Part shown: one piece after another, positions 53,900 to 61,755 of the stretch
How positions within the stretch are numbered: position 1 is the first letter of the stretch
Layout of the letters: every line of letters starts with the position of its first letter
Source: Solwaraspora sp. WMMD1047
GTDB taxonomy: Bacteria > Actinomycetota > Actinomycetes > Mycobacteriales > Micromonosporaceae
Length of the DNA stretch: 64,000 nt
NCBI RefSeq assembly: GCF_029626155.1
Contig: NZ_JARUBL010000001.1
Span: 7,344,501 to 7,408,500, forward strand
Reading direction: 5' to 3'
Notes under the pieces: generated by a model
What the model was told of the DNA's origin: nothing
The model's database searches: none
What the model saw: the letters and a program-made list of their open reading frames with translations, nothing else
Program-made: the position numbers and the translations under genes

Positions 53900-54790
53900 T
53901 TGAGTCCCGAGTTCGGGCCGTTTGGACCCACCGCCCTCCCGGGAGGAATAGCGCTTTCCAGCCCCAGCACCACCGGGAACCGATTATGGCAACTGACGGT
54001 GTTTCCCGGACCTGTTCGGCTGAGCTACGAGACGCTCGACGATGCGCTCGTGGATTACATCTTCCGACTCAATGCGGTTGACGAAAAATCGACGCACGGA
54101 ATATCCCCGCGCAGATATCGCGCTACTTACGGAAGGCTCTTCTGGCCCATCGATAAGGTCGAACACCTGGTCACCTTCCATGACACCATCCCTGAAGCCT
54201 TGGCAGAGATTCAAGCGGGCGAGAAGCTGTGCAATAAGCACCCCTCGCATTTCACCATGCAGGGCACCGGGATTCACCGGTACAACAGTTCGGCCCGCCG
54301 CTATATCATGGAGTACGACGCCAGCGACGCCTCCGCCCTGCTGGCCGAGGTCCGGCGCCGCCTGAGCACTACCGGGGAGGCATACGATCTTTTCATATCA
54401 CATGCGAGCGAGGATAAGGATTCGCTCGTACGACCGTTGGCCGAGTCCTTACGAGACCTCGGTCTCAGTGTCTGGTACGACGAGTTCGAGCTTCGGCCTG
54501 GCGACAGCCTGCGGCAGAGCCTAGACCGCGGCATCGCGACCAGCAGGCATGGTCTCGTCGTCCTGTCGCCCGCGTTCATCCGCAAGAACTGGACCCAATG
54601 GGAACTGAACGGCATCATCAACCGCCTCATGGCTGGTGATGCGAAGCTCATCCCGCTTTGGTATGACATCCCAAGATCGGCCGTCGCCGCCTTCTCCCCG
54701 TCGATCGCCGACATCATCGCGATCGTGGCGGCCGACAAGGGAATCGGCCAGGTGGCGAGCGAGGTGGTTCGTTCGTTGGACAATCACTAG
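53900..54790 (+). CDS. TIR-domain protein
   Basis: This is a 296-residue protein. TTG 53900 follows AGGGAGGG by 8 bases; ATG 53876 and GTG 53780 are in-frame alternatives. The N-terminal ~190 residues are unassigned (VFPGPVRLSYETLDDALVDY). The C-terminal domain is a TIR: YDLFISHASEDKD, VWYDEFELRPGDSLRQSLDR, then LVVLSPAFIRKNWTQWELNG, where W-x-x-W-E includes the catalytic glutamate of NADase TIRs. Bacterial TIR proteins deplete NAD+ or make cyclic-ADPR signals in antiphage defence. A HEPN gene follows downstream in the same direction. Confidence 0.92.
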   Translation: MSPEFGPFGPTALPGGIALSSPSTTGNRLWQLTVFPGPVRLSYETLDDALVDYIFRLNAVDEKSTHGISPRRYRATYGRLFWPIDKVEHLVTFHDTIPEALAEIQAGEKLCNKHPSHFTMQGTGIHRYNSSARRYIMEYDASDASALLAEVRRRLSTTGEAYDLFISHASEDKDSLVRPLAESLRDLGLSVWYDEFELRPGDSLRQSLDRGIATSRHGLVVLSPAFIRKNWTQWELNGIINRLMAGDAKLIPLWYDIPRSAVAAFSPSIADIIAIVAADKGIGQVASEVVRSLDNH

Positions 54791-54986
54791 TCTCGATTGT
54801 TCATGGCTGACGAGGGTCTTCTGACCTCGGCCGTAGATCGTTGATTACCGATGCAATCGTGTACCGTTCGGAAACTCGGCCGCAGGCACTGACGTGCGAA
54901 TTTGTCCGCCGCAGGATCGCCGACTGGCATCATGCTGCCGGTCATGGTGCCGTCGTTCGGCTACCTGCTTGTCGTCAGGCACTGCA

Positions 54987-55583
54987 GTGATCATCCTCTT
55001 GACCAGCGGCGCTTACACTGACCTCCAGTCTTGGCGGAACTCCGGGTACCGGAGTATGAGGTATGGGGCGTTCCTGTTGACGTACGGGCCGTTCGAGATG
55101 TTCTTCAACCGGATGATCGGCGCGCGCGGCGGACCTCGGCAGAACACGCCGGTGACCATGGAACGGATACGGCAGCGGTTCGGCCAGCACCTCGGCGTAG
55201 CGGATGTCACTGGCCGGTGGCGGGCGCGGGTCCGCGCGCAGCCCGAGCCGGGTCGCGGTGGGCGCTGGCTCTGGACCACCATCGAGACGCAGCGCCTCGA
55301 CCACTATCTACGCGACGCCAAGGCGGTCCGGAACCGGCTCGCACACGGCGACGACCCGCAGACCGCGACGAACGATTCCAGGACGCTGTACGACCGCAAG
55401 GACGGCAGGACGTCGATCACGCCGATGTGGGTCGAGGGCTTCGTCCAGGCGGTACAGGACCTGGCCACGATCACCGCCCTCGAACTCACCGGAGACAGGT
55501 CCTTGATCCCGGGCTGGCCGGTGCCACCCCGTACCGAGGTCAGCGCGAACCCGCCCGCGCCGCCGTGGGCGGCGACCCCGTAG
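54987..55583 (+). CDS. HEPN-family (RNxxxH) protein, start uncertain
   Basis: The coding-like part is about 198 residues from GTG 54987; GTG 54894 and ATG 55053 are alternatives and none has a good ribosome binding site. LTYGPFEMFFNRMIG is a typical HEPN helix, and DAKAVRNRLAHGDDP contains the RNRLAH signature (RNxxxH) of HEPN RNases of the RiboL-PSP/MAE_28990 type. The ending is proline-rich. It lies about 200 bp after the TIR gene. A toxin-like RNase role is inferred. The unusual cysteine-rich N-terminal frame suggests that a natural start was lost or is later. Confidence 0.7.
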   Translation: MIILLTSGAYTDLQSWRNSGYRSMRYGAFLLTYGPFEMFFNRMIGARGGPRQNTPVTMERIRQRFGQHLGVADVTGRWRARVRAQPEPGRGGRWLWTTIETQRLDHYLRDAKAVRNRLAHGDDPQTATNDSRTLYDRKDGRTSITPMWVEGFVQAVQDLATITALELTGDRSLIPGWPVPPRTEVSANPPAPPWAATP

Positions 55584-55881
55584 CGGCACCCCCTCCGCAC
55601 GCTCCCCGACCATCCCGATCATCCGGCGATCGGGCGCTGGCGATGATGCGGGTGCTCCGTGGGTGCTCGGACGTCGGGGAACCCACACGGACGCACCTGG
55701 ACGTAGCCGGATTCGGGGCTTCCATCAGGCACATCAAGACAATCGATATACATGGATAGGGACGGCATGCAGGGCTAGGACCTGGGCGGATACACCAGGA
55801 CAGGGCCGGACAGAACAGGTTGCGTTTGGACGCCACTTTGGCCAGAGTCGATTTTGGAGGAGTGGATTGTTCCACTTCGGA
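55584..55881. other. Right end of the integrative element
   Basis: About 300 bp between the HEPN gene and the right attachment repeat. No gene is recognised. Confidence 0.4.
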
Positions 55882-55931
55882 CTACGGATCAGAAGGTTAG
55901 GGGTTCGAGTCCCTTCGGGCGCGCAAGATCA
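55882..55931 (+). repeat. Attachment site: tRNA-Arg(ACG) 3' end, right copy
   Basis: This 50-bp sequence is identical to 23382-23431 and in the same orientation, 32,500 bp away. It holds the anticodon region, T-arm and acceptor 3' strand of a tRNA-Arg(ACG)-like gene without its 5' half. It marks the right boundary of the element. Confidence 0.9.
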
Positions 55932-55932
55932 T

Positions 55933-55975
55933 CAGGGGTCTGACCTGCCGGACTGGCAGGCAGGCCCCTCGCTTG
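55933..55975 (+). terminator. Terminator-like hairpin after the right tRNA fragment
   Basis: AGGGGTCTGACCTGCC and GGCAGGCAGGCCCCT pair with a small internal mismatch around GGACT, followed by CGCTTGTTTCG. A terminator also follows the left copy, although the two sequences differ. Confidence 0.55.
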
Positions 55976-56157
55976 TTTCGTCCCTTGTGGATGGTTGGGT
56001 GCTCGGTGGGTGCTCGTGCGACGAGCGTCCCTCGCGTCCCGGCCAGTCCGGCGGTGACCTGTCCCGTCCAGGTGGGTCTTGATCATGGAGTGCCCTGCCT
56101 GCACGCAAGCCCAAATAGTGGGATGGCGCTCTGTGAGTGAGTCGCCGCTCTCCATGA
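55976..56157. other. Non-coding stretch
   Basis: No gene is recognised here. The frame ending ARPKGLEPLTF that runs through it is an antisense tRNA artefact. Confidence 0.4.
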
Positions 56158-56601
56158 TCAACCTTTCGGTTCATGACGTCGTGTGGGTGTCGCACTAGCG
56201 GACGGCACACTCAGGCAAGACTGCTCGGTCTCATCGGCAAGGACGTCGCCGTGGTCGGTGGTCCGTCGTGAAGATGGCCAATCGGCGCCAGCTGCGCTCG
56301 CCGGTGGCCCCGGCGATTTCTGCGCCGGGTAGGTGGGCACCCGATCATGGCGACGTAGTCGACTGACCGCGCGGGTGCCCATGGTCAGGTCCGTGGCCGC
56401 GTCGGGTAGACGGCCGTCGGCTTGGACGAGAAGGTTCTTCGCGGCGTCGAGGCGGGCGTCGGTCGAGCCGGCACCGACCTCGGCCAGGCGACGGTGGGCT
56501 TGAGCGAGTGACTTGCCCGCGTCAGCCACCGCGGCGTGGCATCGGCGTACGCGCTCCAGTCCGGCGGCCAGCACCGCCACGACGTCAGCAACACCGGTCA
56601 T
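56158..56601 (-). CDS. Small helical protein, DUF6244-like
   Basis: This is a 147-residue protein starting at ATG 56601. The first ~90 residues form one long helix rich in Ala (ADVVAVLAAGLERVRRCHAA, AGKSLAQAHRRLAEVG), as in short Micromonosporaceae proteins of the DUF6244 kind, which often neighbour secretion or conflict genes. The last ~60 residues look unstructured and may result from a shifted end. Function is unknown. It is divergent from the NACHT/WD40 locus. Confidence 0.5.
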   Translation of the reverse strand: MTGVADVVAVLAAGLERVRRCHAAVADAGKSLAQAHRRLAEVGAGSTDARLDAAKNLLVQADGRLPDAATDLTMGTRAVSRLRRHDRVPTYPAQKSPGPPASAAGADWPSSRRTTDHGDVLADETEQSCLSVPSASATPTRRHEPKG

Positions 56602-56782
56602 CGCGGCGGCGGGTGCTCGGTGCGGTTCGCGCTGTATCGGCGGTGGGGGATCGCTGGTCCTGGTCGCCCTTGGCGAGCGTCAGTTGGTGTTGTGTTGGGG
56701 GTCAGGTGTCGGTTGCCGGTGCCGAATATCCTTTGACTGTCGGTGGCAGCTTCGAAGCTTCTGGTGATCATGGGGTGGGTGG

Positions 56783-57172
56783 GTGTCTGGTCGGCGGGTT
56801 GCCTGGGCCGCGGGTGTCGGGGTGGTGCTGGCCGCTGTGAACAGTGCCGTGATCAATGGGTTGCGGGGTGGTTGGCAGTGGTGGGTTGCGGCCGGGGTGT
56901 TGACGCTGGTGGGCGCGGTTCTGGCGGGCTGGTTGGCGGGGGACGCGGCTAGGGCTTATCGGCCTGTCGGTGCTGGTGCGGTGGTGGCGGGCCGGGATAT
57001 CGGTGGCCGGGTCCGGACGGATGGGTCCGCAGCTGGTGGTGGTTCGTCGATGCCGACGGCTGGAGTCGGTTCGGGTGCGGTGGTGGCGGGTCGGGACATC
57101 ACCGAGGGAGCGGACGTCGACACGACTGGTAGCGGGTCGTGGTGGTCGCGTCGGCGGGGATCGGGTCGGTAG
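56783..57172 (+). CDS. Membrane N-terminal part of the NACHT/WD40 locus
   Basis: This 129-residue frame starts at GTG 56783 and ends with TAG at 57170-57172. Two membrane helices (AAGVGVVLAAVNSAVI and WWVAAGVLTLVGAVLAGWLA) are followed by two copies of a GAVVAGRDI motif. The next gene starts only 3 bp later in the same frame and begins with a third copy (PGAVVAGRDITG). The simplest reading is one ancestral protein of about 1330 residues interrupted by an amber codon. If the stop is real, the products could be a separate membrane anchor and a soluble NACHT protein. Confidence 0.7.
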   Translation: MSGRRVAWAAGVGVVLAAVNSAVINGLRGGWQWWVAAGVLTLVGAVLAGWLAGDAARAYRPVGAGAVVAGRDIGGRVRTDGSAAGGGSSMPTAGVGSGAVVAGRDITEGADVDTTGSGSWWSRRRGSGR

Positions 57173-57175
57173 CGG

Positions 57176-60100
57176 GTGGGCTCGGGTTGGCAGCTGGCGC
57201 CGGGTGCGGTGGTGGCGGGTCGGGATATCACCGGGTCGGTGCATACCGGGCCGATGTATGTGCAGGTCACGGTTGGTCGGTTCGATCGGCTGCATGATGC
57301 GATCTTCGATCCGGCGCCGTTGTCCGAGCAGTTGGATCTTGCCCGGTTTCAGGGCCGTACCGGGTTGATCGCCGGGATTGATGAGCGGATCGCGTCCACT
57401 GACCGCGGGTATGTGGTGGTGCGGGGCGAGGCCGGGGTGGGCAAGAGCGCGTTGGCGGCGCATCTGGTGTGGACCCGTCCGTGTGCGTATCACTTCACCC
57501 GGTTGGATGGCGGGGCGCGTGACCCGGTGGAGGCGCGTAAGAGTCTGGCCGCGCAGTTGATCGGGGCGTGGGATCTGGCGGGGCGGTTTACCCCGGGGGA
57601 TGTGTTCCCGGTGGCGGCGCAGCGGCCGGACTGGCTGGCCAAGGTGATCCGGGCGGCGGTAGCGACCCGCGACGAGCGGTTCCCCCCGGACCACCGTCGG
57701 CCGTTGGTGCTGGTCGTCGACGGGTTGGACGAAGCCGGGCCGGATCCCGCGGGCATGGGGACCGGGATCCCGCTCGGCCTACCGGCGCCGGACTCGCTGC
57801 CGGCGGGGGCGTACATCGTGGCGACCAGCCGTTACGGTCTTCCGCTGGTCGCGTTGCGGGATCCGGTGCGGGTCGGCTGGTCGCAGATCGAGGTGGAGGG
57901 CGCCGACAACCTGGCCGACATGGCCGCCTACCTGCACGCCGCGACCACCGGCCCCACCCCGGACCCGGCCCTGACCCGCGCGCTGGCCGAGCACCGGGTG
58001 CCCGCGGCGGTGTTCGTCGCGACGCTGCTGGATCGCTGCCGCGGAGTGTGGATCTACCTGCGGTACGTTCTGGACGAGATCCGCGCCGGCCTGCGCCCGC
58101 CCAACGATGTCGCGTGCCTACCGGACGGGCTGCGCGGCTACTACGAACTACAGATCCAGCACCGGTGGGCGGTACTTCCCGACTGGCGGCGGCTGCATCT
58201 GCCCGCCCTGGCCGTGCTCGCCGCCCTCGGCCGCCCGATCAGCAGCACCGACCTCGCGCCGGTCCTGAACAGACCGGATGACGTCGGCGACCTGACAGCG
58301 TGGCTGGACGGGCCCGCCCGGGCGTTCCTCGACGTGACCACCGGCCCGGACCGCCACCGCCGGTACCAGGTCCGCCACCAGAGCCTGCGCGACCTGTTCA
58401 CCACGACACCCGCCAGCGGTGAAGAACCTGTCGACGCCGGGCAGACCGACCAGCTGCACACCGCCGGGCGCGCCGCGCACCGGGCGGTCACGACCTGGCT
58501 GACCCCGCCGGCCGGCCCGGCCACCGGCCGGCGCGACTGGTCCGGTATCGACGACTACACCCGGCTGCGGCTGCCCGCACATGCGGCCGCCGCCGGGATG
58601 CTCGACGATCTCATGTCCGATCCCGGATTTCTGCTGTCCTGCCCGCCCGGCCAGATCCTGCCGCATCGACACACCCTCACCACCCGGGACGCTATTACCG
58701 CAGCCGCTGCTGTAGAGAGCGTCGCGACCAGCGACTGGGCCGGTTGGTCTGACTCGCAACGGGCCTGGTGGCTACACGTGTGGGCCCGCAAGACCCGATC
58801 AACCCGCCTGGCGGACGCCCTCACCGCCGACCATCCCGAGTGGCCCTGGCAGGTGCAAACCGCTATCTGGTCGGGCACCACCCACCGCACCCTCACCAGC
58901 CACACCGGCGAGGTGCGGGCGGTGGCGGTGCTGCCACGCCCGGACGGCCGGCACCACATCATCTCCGCCAGCGACGACGGGACGGTGCGCGTCTGGGACC
59001 CCGACACCGGCGACCAACTGACCCAACTGACCGGCCACACCGGCCGAGTGCGGGCGGTGGCAGTGTTGCCCGGCCCGGACGGCCGGCACCACATCATCTC
59101 CGCCAGCGACGACGGGACGGTGCGGGTTTGGAACCCCAACACCGGCGACCAACTGGCCAAACTGACCAGGCACACCGGCCCGGTGTCGGCGGTGACAGTG
59201 TTGCCCGGCCCGGACGGCCGGCACCACATCATCTCCGCCAGCGACGACGGGACGGTGCGCGTCTGGAACCCCAACACCGGCGACCAACTGACCCAACTGA
59301 CCGGCCACACCGGCCGAGTGCGGGCGGTGACAGTGTTGCCCGGCCCGCACGGCCGGCACCACATCATCTCCGCCGGCGCCGACGGGACGGTGCGCGTCTG
59401 GGACCCCAACACCGGCGACCAACTGACCCAACTGACCGGCCACACCGGCCGAGTGCGGGCGGTGACAGTGTTGCCCGGCCCGCACGGCCGGCACCACATC
59501 ATCTCCGCCAGCGACGACGGGACGGTGCGCGTCTGGAACCCCAACACCGGCGACCAACTGACCCAACTGACCGGCCACACCGGCTGGGTGTTGACGGTGG
59601 CGGTACTGCCCGGCCCGGACGGCCGGCACCACATCATCTCCGGCAGCGCCGATGGATCGTTGCGGGTCTGGGACCCCGACACCGGCGACCAACTGGCCAA
59701 ACTGACCGGGCACACCGGCCTGGTTTGGGCTGTGGCAGTGTTGCCCGGCCCGGACGGCCGGCACCACATCATCTCCGGTGGCGACGACGGGACGGTGCGC
59801 GTCTGGGACCCCAACACCGGCGACCAACTGACCGAACTGACCGGCTCGGTGTGGGCGGTGGCGACGTTGCCCGGCCCGCACGGCCGGCACCACATCATCT
59901 CCGCCGGCGCCGACGGGACGGTGCGCGTCTGGGACCCCAACACCGGCGACCAACTGGCCAAACTGACCGGCCACACCGGCCGCGTGTGGGCGGTGGCAGT
60001 GTTGCCCGGCCCGCACGGCCGGCACCACATCATCTCCGCCGGCGCCGACGGGACGGTGCGCGTCTGGGACCCCAACACCGGCGACCAACTGACCCAGCTG

Positions 60101-60769
60101 ACCGGCCACACCGGCCGCGTGTGGGCGGTGGCAGTGTTGCCCGGCCCGCACGGCCGGCACCACATCATCTCCGCCGGCGCCGACGGGACGGTGCGCGTCT
60201 GGGACCCCAACACCGGCGACCAACTGACCCAACTGACCGGCCACACCGACCGCGTGTGGGCGGTGACAGTGTTACCCGGCCCGCACGGCCGGCACCACAT
60301 CATCTCCGCCAGCGCCGACGGGACGGTGCGCGTCTGGGACCCCAACACCGGCGACCAACTGACCCAACTGACCGGCCACACCGGCTGGGTGCAGGCGGTG
60401 ACAGTGTTACCCCGCCCGGACGGCCGGCACCACATCATCTCCGCCAGCGCCGATGAGACGGTGCGCGTCTGGGACCCCAACACCGGCGACCAACTGACCC
60501 AACTGACCGGCCACACCGGCTGGGTGCAGGCGGTGACAGTGTTACCCCGCCCGGACGGCCGGCACCACATCATCTCCGCCAGCGCCGACGGGACGGTGCG
60601 CGTCTGGGACCCCAACACCGGCGACCAACTGACCCAACTGACCGGCCACACCGGCTCGGTGCAGGCGGTGGCGGTGTTGCCCGGCCCGGACGGCCTGTAT
60701 CGCGTCGTGACCGGCGGCGACGACCGTTGCATGATGGTCTTGGCGCCGAGCGCCGGACAACCCACCTAG
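57176..60769 (+). CDS. NACHT NTPase with 14 near-identical WD40 repeats
   Basis: This is a 1197-residue STAND protein; GTG 57176 is the first start after the amber codon. A GAVVAGRDI motif leads to RGEAGVGKS (P-loop 83-91) and LVLVVDGLDEAGP (NACHT Walker B), then a helical region and QVRHQSLRDLF. From 58901 come 14 WD40 repeats of about 45 residues (HTGRVRAVTVLPGPDGRHHI followed by ISASDDGTVRVWDPNTGDQL and TQLTG), enough for two seven-bladed propellers. They are almost identical except just after HTG and at the residue before AV. Unit 8 lacks the HTG start. The native stop TAG lies in the target site of the IS982-type insertion. A sensor role for the propellers is inferred from STAND proteins. 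Confidence 0.9.
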   Translation: MGSGWQLAPGAVVAGRDITGSVHTGPMYVQVTVGRFDRLHDAIFDPAPLSEQLDLARFQGRTGLIAGIDERIASTDRGYVVVRGEAGVGKSALAAHLVWTRPCAYHFTRLDGGARDPVEARKSLAAQLIGAWDLAGRFTPGDVFPVAAQRPDWLAKVIRAAVATRDERFPPDHRRPLVLVVDGLDEAGPDPAGMGTGIPLGLPAPDSLPAGAYIVATSRYGLPLVALRDPVRVGWSQIEVEGADNLADMAAYLHAATTGPTPDPALTRALAEHRVPAAVFVATLLDRCRGVWIYLRYVLDEIRAGLRPPNDVACLPDGLRGYYELQIQHRWAVLPDWRRLHLPALAVLAALGRPISSTDLAPVLNRPDDVGDLTAWLDGPARAFLDVTTGPDRHRRYQVRHQSLRDLFTTTPASGEEPVDAGQTDQLHTAGRAAHRAVTTWLTPPAGPATGRRDWSGIDDYTRLRLPAHAAAAGMLDDLMSDPGFLLSCPPGQILPHRHTLTTRDAITAAAAVESVATSDWAGWSDSQRAWWLHVWARKTRSTRLADALTADHPEWPWQVQTAIWSGTTHRTLTSHTGEVRAVAVLPRPDGRHHIISASDDGTVRVWDPDTGDQLTQLTGHTGRVRAVAVLPGPDGRHHIISASDDGTVRVWNPNTGDQLAKLTRHTGPVSAVTVLPGPDGRHHIISASDDGTVRVWNPNTGDQLTQLTGHTGRVRAVTVLPGPHGRHHIISAGADGTVRVWDPNTGDQLTQLTGHTGRVRAVTVLPGPHGRHHIISASDDGTVRVWNPNTGDQLTQLTGHTGWVLTVAVLPGPDGRHHIISGSADGSLRVWDPDTGDQLAKLTGHTGLVWAVAVLPGPDGRHHIISGGDDGTVRVWDPNTGDQLTELTGSVWAVATLPGPHGRHHIISAGADGTVRVWDPNTGDQLAKLTGHTGRVWAVAVLPGPHGRHHIISAGADGTVRVWDPNTGDQLTQLTGHTGRVWAVAVLPGPHGRHHIISAGADGTVRVWDPNTGDQLTQLTGHTDRVWAVTVLPGPHGRHHIISASADGTVRVWDPNTGDQLTQLTGHTGWVQAVTVLPRPDGRHHIISASADETVRVWDPNTGDQLTQLTGHTGWVQAVTVLPRPDGRHHIISASADGTVRVWDPNTGDQLTQLTGHTGSVQAVAVLPGPDGLYRVVTGGDDRCMMVLAPSAGQPT
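58901..60766 (+). repeat. Tandem WD40 coding repeats (14 x about 135 bp)
   Basis: Fourteen in-frame units show very high DNA identity. Fixed blocks include CCGGCACCACATCATCTCCG and ACCGGCGACCAACTGACC. Changes cluster in the codons after CACACCGGC (E, R, P, W, L, S) and two codons on (R, S, L, W, Q), that is on one face of each blade. One unit is shortened. Confidence 0.92.
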
Positions 60770-61745
60770 ACGAGTAAGTCCTAACGACCCCGAGGTGTGG
60801 ACGTAGACGAAGGGTGTTGAAGATCCGTTTGTGACGACAGACCTCAACACCCTTCTGACCGCACTGTACGTGAAGATCGATGACTGGCTCGGACGGCCTC
60901 GCAGGACCGGTAGGCCGCCGGAGCTGTCCGACGCGGAACTACTCACCCTGGCTGTCGCGCAGGCGCTGCTCGGAGTACGGTCCGAGGCCCGTTGGCTGCG
61001 GTTCGTGCCCGGGCATCTGCCCGGAGCGTTCCCGTACCTGCCCGGCCAGTCCGGCTACAACAAGCGCCTACGGGCGGCGTTGCCGCTGCTCAAACGCGCC
61101 ATCCGGGCGGTCGCTGCGGACACCGACCTGTGGTCGGACACGACCTGGGTCATCGACTCCACGCCGGTGGAGTGCGGCCGGTCGAGACCGACGGTGAAGC
61201 GGTGCGATCTGGCTGGGTGGGCCGGGTACGGCTACTGCGCCTCGCATTCGCGGTTCTTCTGGGGCCTGCGTCTGCATCTGGTCTGCACCCCGTCCGGTCT
61301 GCCGATCACCTGGGCCCTGGCCACCCCGAAGATCGACGAGCGGCAGGTACTAACCGCGATCCTCGATCATGACCCGAACCTCGTCACTGACCGTCCGGGT
61401 CTGCTGATCGTGGCGGACGAGGGCTACGTCTCCGCCGAGCTGGACCGGTGGCTGGCCGAACGTGGAGTGCGGCTGCTGCGACCGTCGTACCGCAACCGCA
61501 CCCCCCGTCCCGACGAGCGCCTACTCAAGCCCATCCGGCAGCTCATCGAGTCGGTCAACGACACCTTGAAAGGCCAACTCGACCTTGAATTACACGGCGG
61601 TCGAAGTATCCAAGGGGTAGGCGCCCGAGTCGCGCAACGGCTCCTCGCGATGACCGCCGCGATCTGGCACAACCGGACCACCGGGCAACCCGTGACCAGA
61701 TCCCTGACCGCCTACGACCACTGACCCGACTTCGGACTTACTCGT
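60770..61745 (+). mobile_element. IS982-type insertion sequence
   Basis: The 12-bp ends ACGAGTAAGTCC (60770-60781) and GGACTTACTCGT (61734-61745) are perfect inverted repeats. CTAG borders both sides (60766-60769 and 61746-61749), consistent with a 4-bp target duplication, although CTAG is itself palindromic. The element carries one transposase gene and appears complete. It sits exactly at the TAG stop of the NACHT/WD40 gene. Confidence 0.88.
60831..61724 (+). CDS. IS982-family transposase
   Basis: This is a 297-residue DDE transposase starting at GTG 60831. It has LTALYVKIDDWLGRP and ELSDAELLTLAVAQALLG at the N-terminus; WVIDSTPVECGRSR (first D), GYCASHSRFFWGLRLHL, LLIVADEGYVSAELD (second D) and RQLIESVNDTLKGQLDLELH (E) complete the catalytic pattern. 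It looks intact. The element lies between inverted repeats. Confidence 0.93.
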   Translation: MTTDLNTLLTALYVKIDDWLGRPRRTGRPPELSDAELLTLAVAQALLGVRSEARWLRFVPGHLPGAFPYLPGQSGYNKRLRAALPLLKRAIRAVAADTDLWSDTTWVIDSTPVECGRSRPTVKRCDLAGWAGYGYCASHSRFFWGLRLHLVCTPSGLPITWALATPKIDERQVLTAILDHDPNLVTDRPGLLIVADEGYVSAELDRWLAERGVRLLRPSYRNRTPRPDERLLKPIRQLIESVNDTLKGQLDLELHGGRSIQGVGARVAQRLLAMTAAIWHNRTTGQPVTRSLTAYDH

Positions 61746-61755
61746 CTAGTACGGA

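Noticed and set aside
55889-56161. Minus-strand ORF ending ARPKGLEPLTF (also at 23389-24105)
   Set aside because: This ending is the well-known antisense translation of a tRNA 3' end, here the attachment repeat.
58555-60765. Long antisense and alternate-frame ORFs over the WD40 repeats
   Set aside because: They mirror the 135-bp repeats and show no protein family features.
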